NCBI GenBank assembly: GCA_964485515.1 | Contig: CAZALT010000016.1 | Coordinates: forward strand, 1-33,405 | DNA from: CAZALT01 sp964485515 | GTDB taxonomy: Bacteria; Actinomycetota; Acidimicrobiia; Acidimicrobiales; Acidimicrobilacustridaceae | Direction of reading: 5' to 3' | DNA: 33,405 nucleotides | In this document: positions 1 to 7,248 of the stretch, piece by piece | Numbering within the stretch: position 1 is the stretch's first letter | Layout: each line of letters starts with the position of its first letter | The notes under the pieces: model-generated | The model's database searches: none | Seen by the model: the letters and a program-made list of their open reading frames with translations, nothing else | Told to the model about the DNA's origin: nothing | Translations under genes and position numbers: made by a program

Positions 1-35
1 CGTTGCGCTCGGCCTGAGTTTCGTTGTCTTATCTT

Positions 36-62
36 CAGTAACTTAACGTCGGTAACTTACTG
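36..62. promoter_or_regulatory. Palindromic operator upstream of MMPL-TetR operon
   Basis: A 27-bp imperfect palindrome centred on base 49. The outer arms are CAGTAA and TTACTG, followed inward by TTA/TAA and CG/CG; 11 of 13 base pairs match. It lies in an AT-richer patch 40 bases before the start of the exporter gene, where the promoter must be. The size and symmetry suit a TetR-family dimer or dimer pair, and the operon encodes a TetR regulator, so autoregulation is the natural inference. Confidence 0.6.
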
Positions 63-101
63 GACATCAGGAGAGACCGAGGTGGGTGCTGGGAGGTGCC
101 G

Positions 102-2441
102 ATGCGGTTCGTGAAGCTGGGCCAGGTCCTCGTTCGTCGCCGCAAGCTCGTGGTGGCGCTGTTCGCCATCGGGTTCGTCGTCGCCGGAGCGCTGGGCGCC
201 GGGGTGGCCGACAAGCTGTCCAACGGCGGGTTCGAGGACCCCGACGCGGACTCCACCAAGGCGCACGAGCTCCTCCAGGAGCACTTCCACGCCGGCGAAC
301 CCAACGTCGTGCTCGTGGTCACGGCGAACGGCGGCGACGTCGACGACCCGGCTGTGGCGGCGGTGGGCCTGGCCGTCACCGAGCGCCTCGCCGCCACCGG
401 GCACATGGCCGAGGTCCTGTCCTACTGGTCGCTCGGCAGCCCCCCACCGCTGCGGGCGGGCGACAGCACCTCGGCGCTCGTGCTGGGCCGCGTCGACGGC
501 ACCGAGGACGAGGTGCACGACCAGGTCGAGGCCATCGTCGAGGAGTTCTCCTACGACGACGGCACGGTCACCGTCGGGGTGACGGGGCGCGACGCGGTGT
601 TCGCCGAGGTGGGCACCACCATCGAGAAGGACCTGGCGCGCGCCGAGCTCATCGCCTTCCCCATCACCGCCATCCTTCTGTTCTTCGTGTTCCGCAGCGT
701 GGTCTCGGCGTTGCTCCCGCTGGCGGTCGGCGGCATCGCCATCGTGGGCACGTTCTTGGTGCTGACCGTCCTGGCCGACCTGACCCTGGTGTCGATCTTC
801 GCCCTCAACCTCACCACTGCGATGGGTCTCGGCTTGTCGATCGACTACGCGCTGTTCATCGTCTCGAGATACCGGGAGGAGCGGGCCAACGGCTACGAGA
901 ACGACGAGGCCGTGGTGCGCACGGTGGCCACCGCGGGTCGGGCCGTGTTCTTCAGCGGTCTCACCGTTGCCGTGTCGCTGGGCGCGCTGCTGGTGTTCCC
1001 CATCGCCTTCCTCCGGTCGTTCGCCTACGCCGGCATCCCGGTGGTGGGCCTGGCCGTGCTCGGCGCGGTCGTGTTCCTTCCGGCGCTGATGGCGGTGCTC
1101 GGCGATCGGATCGACTCGTGGTCGCTCCCCCGTCGCAACAAGACCGTGGTGGAGGGCGCGTTCTGGTCGAAGCTCGCCCATGGCGTGATGGCCCGGCCGC
1201 TGCCGATCGCCACCGCGGTGATCGTCTTCCTGCTGATCTTGGGTTCGCCGTTCCTGCACATCGCGTTCGGCCTGCCCGACGACCGGGTGCTGCCGGCGTC
1301 GAGCGACGTGCGCCAGGTGTCGGACCAGCTCCGTGACGACTACGAGTCCAACGACACCGGGGCGCTCGCCGTGGTGCTCCCCGACGTCGACCCGACCAAT
1401 GGGGTCGCCCCGGACGAGGTGGGTGCGTACGCCGTCGAGCTGTCGCGGCTCGACGGCGTGGCGCGGGTGGATTCGGCGTCGGGGATCTTCATCGACGGTC
1501 AGCTCGTGCTGGCCGAGGCGCCCAACGGCGACCGCTTCGTGGCCGAGGGCGAGCCCGGCACGTGGCTGTCGGTGGTGCCGTCAGTCGAGCCGATCTCCGA
1601 CGAGGGCGAGCAGCTCGTAGCCGACCTGCGCGACCTTCCCGCACCGGGGGGCGAGTCGATCGTGGGCGGTCTCTCGGCCCAGCTCACCGACATCAAGGCG
1701 GGCATCTACGAGCGCCTCCCGTGGGCGATCGCGGTGATCGTCGTCGCCACGTTCGTGCTGCTGTTCTTGATGTTCGGCAGCGTGCTGGTGCCGGCCAAGG
1801 CGCTGGTGGTGAACACGTTGAGCCTGACCGCCACGTTCGGGGCCATGGTGTGGATCTTCCAGGACGGCCACTTCGCCGACAGCTTGGGATTCACGCCCAC
1901 CGGCCTGCTCGACACCACCACACCGGTGCTGATGTTCTGCATCGCGTTCGGCATGTCGATGGACTACGAGGTCTTCCTCTTGTCGCGCATCAAGGAGGAG
2001 TACGACCGCACGGGCGACAACGCCACGTCGGTGGCCAACGGCCTGGCCAAGACCGGGCGCATCATCACCGCCGCCGCGGTGCTCATCTCGGTGGTGTTCC
2101 TGGCTTTCGCCACGTCGTCGGTGAGCTTCATCAAGCTGTTCGGCATCGGGCTGACGCTCGCCGTGCTGATGGACGCCACGCTGGTGCGCGCCACCTTGGT
2201 GCCGGCGTTCATGGCGCTGGCGGGCGACGCCAACTGGTGGGCGCCCAAGCCGTTGAAGCGCCTGTACGAGCGGGCCGGGCTGAGCGAGGCCCATGCCGAG
2301 GCCGCCCTGCACGACTACGAGTCCCACCGTGGCGAGCCCGCCACGGAAGGCGACGGCGAGGACGCCATACTGACGGGCATCGGATCATCCGGACCCCCAT
2401 CACCGGGACCCCCATCATCGGGTCAACCCGAGGAGCGCTGA
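102..2441 (+). CDS. MMPL/RND family transporter
   Basis: Inner-membrane exporter of the MMPL branch of the RND superfamily, which in actinobacteria moves lipids, lipid-linked molecules or drugs with proton energy. The protein is about 779 residues with the usual two-fold layout: an N-terminal membrane helix, an extracytoplasmic domain, a block of membrane helices, then a second copy of the same pattern. Each half has the conserved helix motif with a buried aspartate, seen as LSIDYALFIVSRYREE and MSMDYEVFLLSRIKEE. I chose ATG at 102 because GGGAGG at 91-96 gives a 5-base spacing; a GTG at 96 is in frame but lies inside that ribosome site. The C-terminus is cytoplasmic and ends in a Gly/Pro/Ser tandem duplication. 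The next gene, a TetR regulator, begins one base after the stop codon, so the pair is an operon. Substrate cannot be told. Confidence 0.93.
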   Translation: MRFVKLGQVLVRRRKLVVALFAIGFVVAGALGAGVADKLSNGGFEDPDADSTKAHELLQEHFHAGEPNVVLVVTANGGDVDDPAVAAVGLAVTERLAATGHMAEVLSYWSLGSPPPLRAGDSTSALVLGRVDGTEDEVHDQVEAIVEEFSYDDGTVTVGVTGRDAVFAEVGTTIEKDLARAELIAFPITAILLFFVFRSVVSALLPLAVGGIAIVGTFLVLTVLADLTLVSIFALNLTTAMGLGLSIDYALFIVSRYREERANGYENDEAVVRTVATAGRAVFFSGLTVAVSLGALLVFPIAFLRSFAYAGIPVVGLAVLGAVVFLPALMAVLGDRIDSWSLPRRNKTVVEGAFWSKLAHGVMARPLPIATAVIVFLLILGSPFLHIAFGLPDDRVLPASSDVRQVSDQLRDDYESNDTGALAVVLPDVDPTNGVAPDEVGAYAVELSRLDGVARVDSASGIFIDGQLVLAEAPNGDRFVAEGEPGTWLSVVPSVEPISDEGEQLVADLRDLPAPGGESIVGGLSAQLTDIKAGIYERLPWAIAVIVVATFVLLFLMFGSVLVPAKALVVNTLSLTATFGAMVWIFQDGHFADSLGFTPTGLLDTTTPVLMFCIAFGMSMDYEVFLLSRIKEEYDRTGDNATSVANGLAKTGRIITAAAVLISVVFLAFATSSVSFIKLFGIGLTLAVLMDATLVRATLVPAFMALAGDANWWAPKPLKRLYERAGLSEAHAEAALHDYESHRGEPATEGDGEDAILTGIGSSGPPSPGPPSSGQPEER
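2391..2420 (+). repeat. 15-bp tandem duplication at MMPL C-terminus
   Basis: Two adjacent 15-bp units (2391-2405 and 2406-2420) differing at one base. They encode the GPPSP/GPPSS tail of the exporter. The repeat keeps the frame, so it only lengthens a disordered tail. Confidence 0.75.
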
Positions 2442-2445
2442 CATC
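2431..2445 (+). promoter_or_regulatory. Ribosome site and ATC start of TetR gene
   Basis: AGGAG at 2431-2435 overlaps the end of the exporter gene, whose TGA is 2439-2441. The ATC at 2443-2445 is 7 bases downstream, the normal position for a start codon. No conventional start codon lies within range in this frame, so this site decides the call. Confidence 0.5.
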
Positions 2446-3093
2446 ACCGCCCCGACTCGCCTACCCACGCCCGAGGTCGCCAAGGTCCGGCCGCACCGCG
2501 CCAAGCGCGGCGACGGCGAGCTGCTGCGCGAGCAGATCCTCGACGCCACCGAGCGGCTCATCATCGAGTCGGGCGACGCCGACCGGGTGTCGATCCGCAT
2601 GGTGGCCGACGCGGTCGACCGCACCCCGCCGTCGATCTACCTGCACTTCGCCACCAAGGACGAGCTGATCCACGCGGTGTGCGAGCGCCAATTCGACGCG
2701 CTCGCCGAGCTGTTCACCGCCGAGCTGGAAGGGGTCGACGATCCGGTCGATCGCATCGAGGTCATGGCCCGGGCCTACGTCCGCTTCGCCGTCGATCACC
2801 CCGAGGAGTACCGGGTGATCTTCATGCAGAGCTCCAAGCACCACGACGAGAACATCGACGAGCTCCAGATGGTGGCGTGCTTCGGCATGCTCATCGAGGC
2901 CGTGCAGACCTGCATCGACTCGGGTCGCTTCGTGGTGGCCGACGCTGGCCTGGTCGCCATCTCGATGTGGGCGACGGTGCACGGCCTGGCCTCGCTGTGG
3001 ATCGCGCACGACGACGGCGAGACGTGGCCGTCGCTCGACGCTGCCGTCGACCAGTGCCTGGCCCAGAACCTCCACGGTCTCCTCGCCCGCTGA
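2443..3093 (+). CDS. TetR family transcriptional regulator, apparent AUC start
   Basis: DNA-binding repressor of the TetR family, 216 residues from the proposed start. The N-terminal helix-turn-helix region occupies about residues 26-75 and is typical: LLREQILDATERL, then VSIRMVADAVDRTPP and SIYLHFATKDEL. The C-terminal ligand domain is conserved only in size. The start is odd. The frame is open from 2374, but between there and residue 27 there is no ATG, GTG, TTG or CTG. AGGAG at 2431-2435 sits 7 bases before ATC at 2443, giving the N-terminus TAPTRLPTPE. The first GTG (2587) would cut off helix 1 and split the DNA-binding motif, and the first CTG (2521) has no ribosome site. It follows the MMPL gene by one base and probably represses that operon through the palindrome at 36-62. 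The family call is secure; the start is inferred. Confidence 0.85.
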   Translation: MTAPTRLPTPEVAKVRPHRAKRGDGELLREQILDATERLIIESGDADRVSIRMVADAVDRTPPSIYLHFATKDELIHAVCERQFDALAELFTAELEGVDDPVDRIEVMARAYVRFAVDHPEEYRVIFMQSSKHHDENIDELQMVACFGMLIEAVQTCIDSGRFVVADAGLVAISMWATVHGLASLWIAHDDGETWPSLDAAVDQCLAQNLHGLLAR

Positions 3094-3122
3094 GGCCACC
3101 AGGGCGCTGAGGCCACCCGGGC
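3089..3122 (+). repeat. 17-bp tandem duplication over TetR stop codon
   Basis: Two 17-bp units, 3089-3105 and 3106-3122, differing at one base, beginning GCTGAGGCCACC. The first contains the TGA stop of the TetR gene. No terminator-like U tract follows. Confidence 0.75.
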
Positions 3123-3213
3123 GCTACGGCTGCCGGGGCGCTTGGCGCACCTGGCGAACGGCTCCGCGATCCCCAGGTGGTGCACCGTGCCTGGTCCGGT
3201 GTAATCGTGGTGG

Positions 3214-3684
3214 ATGTTCGGTCGCCGGTCGAAGACATCCACGCCAGAGGCCGAGCCGGTGCTCGCCGTCCCGTCCGATCTGGAGCCGTCCGGCTTCGAG
3301 CCGATCCCGGGGGCGGCCGACGAGCCGTGCACGCCGTGCGAAGCGGCCCGCCGGGCCCGTCAGTTCTCGCTCAACGCACCCGCCCCGGCAGCCCCGCCCG
3401 TGGTGCCCGACGATGCCGTGCCGACGATCCCGCCGCACGTCACCACCGAGGTCGGCGACGACTCGGTCGAGCTGTCGGTCTCGGGCCAGGGACCGCTCTA
3501 CACGCTCAACGCCACCGCGGGGCTCATCTGGCTGACCATCGACGGACGACTCGACGTGGCGGGCATCATCGCCGACCTGGCCCGCGAGACCGGCGCCCCC
3601 GCCGACCAGATCGCCCCGGACATCCGCAGCTCGCTGGCCACCTTCGTCGGCCAGGGCCTCGTCACGCTCGCCTCGTCGACCTGA
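3214..3684 (+). CDS. PqqD-like (RRE-fold) protein with CxxC N-terminal extension
   Basis: Small protein of 156 residues. The C-terminal 80 residues (about 76-155) look like the PqqD / RiPP-recognition-element fold: a beta hairpin ending LYTLNATAGLIW, then helices IIADLARETGAP and a final QGLVTL strand. PqqD-type domains bind peptides and hand them to a modifying enzyme. The first 75 residues are a Pro/Ala/Glu-rich extension with one CTPC motif at residues 39-42, which could bind metal or form a disulfide. No Shine-Dalgarno is clear; a TGTAAT at 3200-3205 ends 8 bases before the ATG, suggesting a leaderless transcript. No radical SAM enzyme or precursor peptide is next to it; its neighbours are TetR and prmA. 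Two more PqqD-like domains occur in this window, which suggests a shared role. The fold is judged from sequence pattern only. Confidence 0.7.
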   Translation: MFGRRSKTSTPEAEPVLAVPSDLEPSGFEPIPGAADEPCTPCEAARRARQFSLNAPAPAAPPVVPDDAVPTIPPHVTTEVGDDSVELSVSGQGPLYTLNATAGLIWLTIDGRLDVAGIIADLARETGAPADQIAPDIRSSLATFVGQGLVTLASST

Positions 3685-3702
3685 GGCGTCGCGCCGCTTC
3701 GG

Positions 3703-4557
3703 TCAGCGGTTGACCAGGACGAGGGCCGACCACTCGCCTTCGTCGAGGCGTCGTTGCACCTGGAGGTCGTCGTAGGCGGCGAGCACCCGGTCGGTCTGGG
3801 TGGCGAGGAAGCCGCTGAGCACGACGCGGTCGCCGGGGCGGAGCAGGCGCACGACCTGCGGGGCGAGCGCTTCGAGGACGGGTGCTTCGATGTTGGCGAC
3901 GACGACCTCGACGACGCGCACGTCAGCGGCGGCTTCGACCGAGCCGAGCCGGACGCCGACGGTCGCGGTCAGCTCGTTGCGGGTGACGTTGGAGCGGGCG
4001 GCGTCGACGGCGTCGGCCGCCACGTCGACGGCGACGACCCGGGCGGCACCGAGCTTCGCCGCGGCGATGGCGAGCACGCCCGACCCAGTGCCGACGTCGA
4101 GCACGCCGGCACCGGCGAGATCGAGGTCCTGGAGCGCGTCGAGCGCGAGGCGGGTGGTGACGTGTCCACCGTGGCCGAAGGAACGGCCGGCGTCGAGACG
4201 GATCTCGACCCGCTCGCCCACCGCAGGGTCGGCGTCGTCGAGGGGCCCGTCCCACCAGGCGGGTACGAGGGCCACGCGCCCCACGAGGTGGGGCACGGCG
4301 AAGTCGCGCCACCCGTCGAGCCCTTCGTCGGCGGCCACCCGTTCGACTGCGGGTTCGAGGTCGTGGCCGGCCAGAGCGTCGAGCACCGCACCGAGCACGC
4401 CGGCGTCGAAGCCGGCGACGAGGATGACCGACGTCGGCGTGTCGCCCGGTCGTTCTTCGATGCCGCCGACGCCGATGCCGGCGGCCCACAGGTCGCCGGC
4501 GACCACGTCGCTGCGGTCGACCGGCACGGAGACGGTGAGCTGCACCCAGTCGTTCAC
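3703..4557 (-). CDS. prmA: Ribosomal protein L11 methyltransferase
   Basis: SAM-dependent enzyme that methylates lysines and the N-terminus of ribosomal protein L11 in the cytoplasm. The 284-residue product has the normal size and two-domain layout: an N-terminal substrate-binding domain, then a Rossmann methyltransferase domain. The SAM-binding loop is DVGTGSG (154-160) followed by VLAIAAAKLG and the acidic VVAVDVA strand. The catalytic-pocket motif is VANIEAP (221-227) in place of the common VANIL. The motif before the fold is FGHGGHVTT (127-135) where most family members have FGTGxHxTT. The start is GTG at 4557. TACGGT ends 8 bases before it, so the message may be leaderless. It is divergent from galE and converges on the PqqD-like gene. 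It is housekeeping and not obviously part of the glycan system. Confidence 0.9.
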   Translation of the reverse strand: MNDWVQLTVSVPVDRSDVVAGDLWAAGIGVGGIEERPGDTPTSVILVAGFDAGVLGAVLDALAGHDLEPAVERVAADEGLDGWRDFAVPHLVGRVALVPAWWDGPLDDADPAVGERVEIRLDAGRSFGHGGHVTTRLALDALQDLDLAGAGVLDVGTGSGVLAIAAAKLGAARVVAVDVAADAVDAARSNVTRNELTATVGVRLGSVEAAADVRVVEVVVANIEAPVLEALAPQVVRLLRPGDRVVLSGFLATQTDRVLAAYDDLQVQRRLDEGEWSALVLVNR

Positions 4558-4653
4558 GGGCCGACACCGTAGATCCGTCGCGCCGACGGTCGGGACGCGA
4601 CCGTGAGCGCTGCGGGGCCACCCCGTCGGCGACCGTGTGCCAGCATTCCGCCC

Positions 4654-5697
4654 ATGTCCGAAGCACTGATCGACGCATCACCCCGGAAGGTCCTGCTCAC
4701 CGGAGGCTCTGGGTTCATAGGGACGCACACCGCGGTGGCGCTCGTCGAGGCGGGCCACACGCCCGTCATCGTCGACAACCTGGACAACAGCAGCGTCGTC
4801 GCCGTGGCCCGGGTGCGCGAGCTCGTCGGTGGCGACGTCGAGTTCCACGAGCTCGACGTCCGTGACGAGGCGGCTGTCGAGGAGGTGGTGCGCTCGTCGG
4901 GTGTCGACGCGGTGATCCACTTCGCCGGGCTCAAGGCGGTGGGCGAGTCGGTGGCCGACCCGGTGCGCTACTGGGATGTCAACGTGGCTGGCACCGTGGC
5001 GCTGCTCAACGTGATGCGGCGCACGGGACTGCGCGATCTGGTCTTCTCCTCGTCGTCGACGGTGTACGGCGACCCTCAGCAGCTTCCCCTCACGGAGAGC
5101 TCACCGATCGGCGCGGTCAACCCCTACGGCCACACCAAGCAGGTGATCGAGGTGCTGCTCGCCGACACCGCAGCGTCGGATCCGACGTGGCGCATCGCCG
5201 CGTTGCGCTACTTCAACCCGGTGGGCGCGCATCCGAGCGGCCGCATCGGCGAGGACCCGACGGACATCCCGAACAACTTGATGCCCTACGTGATGCAGGT
5301 GGCGGTGGGTCGCCGTGACGAGCTGACGGTGTTCGGCGGCGACTACGCGACACCCGATGGCACCTGCATCCGCGACTACATCCACGTGGTCGACCTGGCC
5401 GAGGGCCACCTCGCCGCACTGCACGGCATCGCCGGCGTCGAGGGGTGCCGGGCGATCAACCTGGGCACGGGTCGGGGTACGTCGGTGCTCGAGTTGGTGG
5501 CCGCGGCGAGCGACGCGTGCGGCCGTCCCATCCCCTACACGATCGGTCCGCGGCGGCCGGGCGACGCGGTGGAGTGCTGGGCCGAGGTGAGCCTGGCGGC
5601 CGAGCTGCTGGGCTGGACGGCGTCGCGCACCATCGCCGAGGCGTGCGCCGACGCCTGGAACTGGCAGTCGTCGAACCCCGACGGCTACCGGTCCTGA
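4654..5697 (+). CDS. galE: UDP-glucose 4-epimerase
   Basis: Interconverts UDP-glucose and UDP-galactose (some homologues also the N-acetyl forms) in the cytoplasm, supplying galactose units to glycan synthesis. It is an extended short-chain dehydrogenase of 347 residues. The NAD-binding loop is TGGSGFIG (16-23), the catalytic serine region is SSSSTVYG (132-139) and the catalytic pair is Y158-x3-K162 in NPYGHTK. The sequence LRYFNPVGAHPSGRIGEDP and the C-terminal GTSVLELVAA block are typical of GalE. I use ATG at 4654 because the product then begins directly before the fold; a GTG at 4603 would add 17 arginine/proline-rich residues. The gene diverges from prmA, so the 96-base gap must hold both promoters. 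It is followed by the convergent cytidylyltransferase gene. Confidence 0.92.
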   Translation: MSEALIDASPRKVLLTGGSGFIGTHTAVALVEAGHTPVIVDNLDNSSVVAVARVRELVGGDVEFHELDVRDEAAVEEVVRSSGVDAVIHFAGLKAVGESVADPVRYWDVNVAGTVALLNVMRRTGLRDLVFSSSSTVYGDPQQLPLTESSPIGAVNPYGHTKQVIEVLLADTAASDPTWRIAALRYFNPVGAHPSGRIGEDPTDIPNNLMPYVMQVAVGRRDELTVFGGDYATPDGTCIRDYIHVVDLAEGHLAALHGIAGVEGCRAINLGTGRGTSVLELVAAASDACGRPIPYTIGPRRPGDAVECWAEVSLAAELLGWTASRTIAEACADAWNWQSSNPDGYRS

Positions 5698-5737
5698 CCG
5701 ACTACCGCACCTGAATCCCTGTTCGAGAACGCCGTGG

Positions 5738-6940
5738 TCAGCTCGAAGCGCTGCGGTTCCGCTCGATGATGAGATCGCAGATCTCGCGGACCGCTCCGTG
5801 TCCGCCTGCCGAGGTGAGCACGAGGTTCGCGTCCGCGACGACAGAGGGATGCGCGTCGGCGACCACGGCACCGCAGCCCGCGGCGTGCAGACACGCCTGG
5901 TCGTTGACGTCGTTGCCGACGAAGACGACGTCGACGAGAGCGAATCCGTGAGAACTGCACCATCGGCGAAGGGTGGTGCCCTTGTCCTCGAGTCCCTGGA
6001 TCGCCTCGATGCCGAGCTTGGCGCACCGCGCGGCAACGACGGGATTGCGCTCCTTCGACATCACGACGACCGGAACCCCGGCGGACCTGAGGAGCTCGAT
6101 GCCCATCCCGTCGCTGCGACTGGTGACGACGGCCTCGGTGCCGTCCTCGGTGGTGAGCACCTGGTTGTCGGTGACGACACCGTCGAAGTCGAGCACGAGC
6201 GCGGCGACCCGCCGCGGGAGCCGGTCGAGCGCAGCCGCTCTGTCGTGCAGTGGGGCCAGCAGTCGCGCCTGTTCGAGGTCGGCGGGCTCGTCGATCTCGA
6301 TGGCACGTGACGCGTCGACCTCGAGGACGCCGATGCGGCCGAAGAAGCGGTGGCCGCTCTCTCGGAACCCGTCGGCGCGCATTGCGTACACCGAGCCGAC
6401 CTCCAGGTGTTCGACCGGACGATCCTGGCGCCGTTCGCGCGTAGCACTGGCGTGGTTGACGCCGACGGCTGTCTCACCATCGGATCGCCAGATGAAGCCG
6501 TGGTTGGGCGTGCCCGTGAACGCCGAGTCGTAGCCGGCCACGATGAGGGCCACGGTTCCATCTATGTCGCCAGCGGTCAGGAAGGGCGACGTGCACTGAA
6601 CGAACACGACGACGTCGGGTGTCATCCCCCGCGCTCGTTCGAGCTCGTCGAGGGCGTGGAGCAGCGCCGACTCGGAGGAGGCTTCGTCGGTGGCCAGCTC
6701 GTCAGGCCGCCGGATGACCTCGGCTCCGTACGCTGCCGCCTCGACCGCGATCGCATCGTCGTCGGTCGTGACCGCGACGATCGACGGACACGAGGCTCGT
6801 CGTGCGGCTTCCACCGAACGGCAGAGCAGCGTGCGGCCCCCCACGACCTGGAGGTTCTTGCCGACGATGCCCTTGGATCCGCCTCGAGCGGGGATGATGA
6901 CCCACACGTTCGGATCCGACGAACCGAGTTCCACGGACAT
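5738..6940 (-). CDS. Acylneuraminate-type cytidylyltransferase fused to KdsC-like HAD phosphatase
   Basis: Two enzymes in one 400-residue chain. Residues about 12-230 form a CMP-sugar synthetase of the NeuA/KdsB type, with the nucleotide loop IIPARGGSKGI at 15-25, VQCTSP at 114-119 and a conserved IDEPADLEQA near the end. It would transfer CMP to a nonulosonic acid or related acid sugar. Residues about 245-400 are a HAD phosphatase like KdsC: motif I DFDGVVTDN (251-259), motif II serine 295 in VMSKE, K320 and motif IV GNDVND (342-347), so the key residues are present. The same domain order occurs in animal CMP-sialic acid synthetases. The ATG at 6940 has AAGGCGG just upstream. No NeuB, NeuC or Kdo synthase is in this window, so the substrate is not known. 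It converges with galE and diverges from the GDP-mannose epimerase operon. Confidence 0.88.
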   Translation of the reverse strand: MSVELGSSDPNVWVIIPARGGSKGIVGKNLQVVGGRTLLCRSVEAARRASCPSIVAVTTDDDAIAVEAAAYGAEVIRRPDELATDEASSESALLHALDELERARGMTPDVVVFVQCTSPFLTAGDIDGTVALIVAGYDSAFTGTPNHGFIWRSDGETAVGVNHASATRERRQDRPVEHLEVGSVYAMRADGFRESGHRFFGRIGVLEVDASRAIEIDEPADLEQARLLAPLHDRAAALDRLPRRVAALVLDFDGVVTDNQVLTTEDGTEAVVTSRSDGMGIELLRSAGVPVVVMSKERNPVVAARCAKLGIEAIQGLEDKGTTLRRWCSSHGFALVDVVFVGNDVNDQACLHAAGCGAVVADAHPSVVADANLVLTSAGGHGAVREICDLIIERNRSASS

Positions 6941-7248
6941 ACCGCCTTGCCTGGTCGATCGACGGGATGCACCTCGCCCCGTCGGACATGAACACCGCGA
7001 GGCTACGGGATCGTGCGATCGCGGCGTGGACAGGCGCAGAGGTCACCACCTGAGCCGACGCCTGCGCCCGCACGGAGGACATGGTCGATGAGCCCGTCCG
7101 GTTAAGCTCCGCGACAGCACCAAGGGCCCGAGGAAGCCAGCAGTTTGCAGGGTGGTTCGCCAACCGGGACTGTCGGTCGAAGCAGGTCGCGACCTCGTGA
7201 TCAGATTCGATCGTCGATGCCCTGACCAACCAGCAAGGAGCCAGTCGC
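6941..7248. other. Divergent intergenic region, cytidylyltransferase / epimerase operon
   Basis: This 308-base gap between two divergent starts must contain two promoters. I see a ribosome site for each gene (AAGGCGG near 6941-6950 read on the minus strand; AAGGAG about 8 bases before 7249) and a slightly AT-richer patch around 7100-7115. I could not fix a convincing -35/-10 pair, and no open frame here looks like a real protein. Confidence 0.5.

Noticed and set aside
57..1259. 400-codon open frame on the minus strand opposite the MMPL gene
   Set aside because: Composition is Arg/His/Gln/Glu/Gly-rich with no hydrophobic core; it mirrors the real gene's codon bias.
1562..2668. 368-codon plus-strand frame spanning the MMPL and TetR genes
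   Set aside because: Arg/Gly-rich shadow; both real genes in other frames have clear family motifs.
3754..4572. 272-codon plus-strand frame opposite prmA
   Set aside because: Shadow of prmA; no domain pattern.
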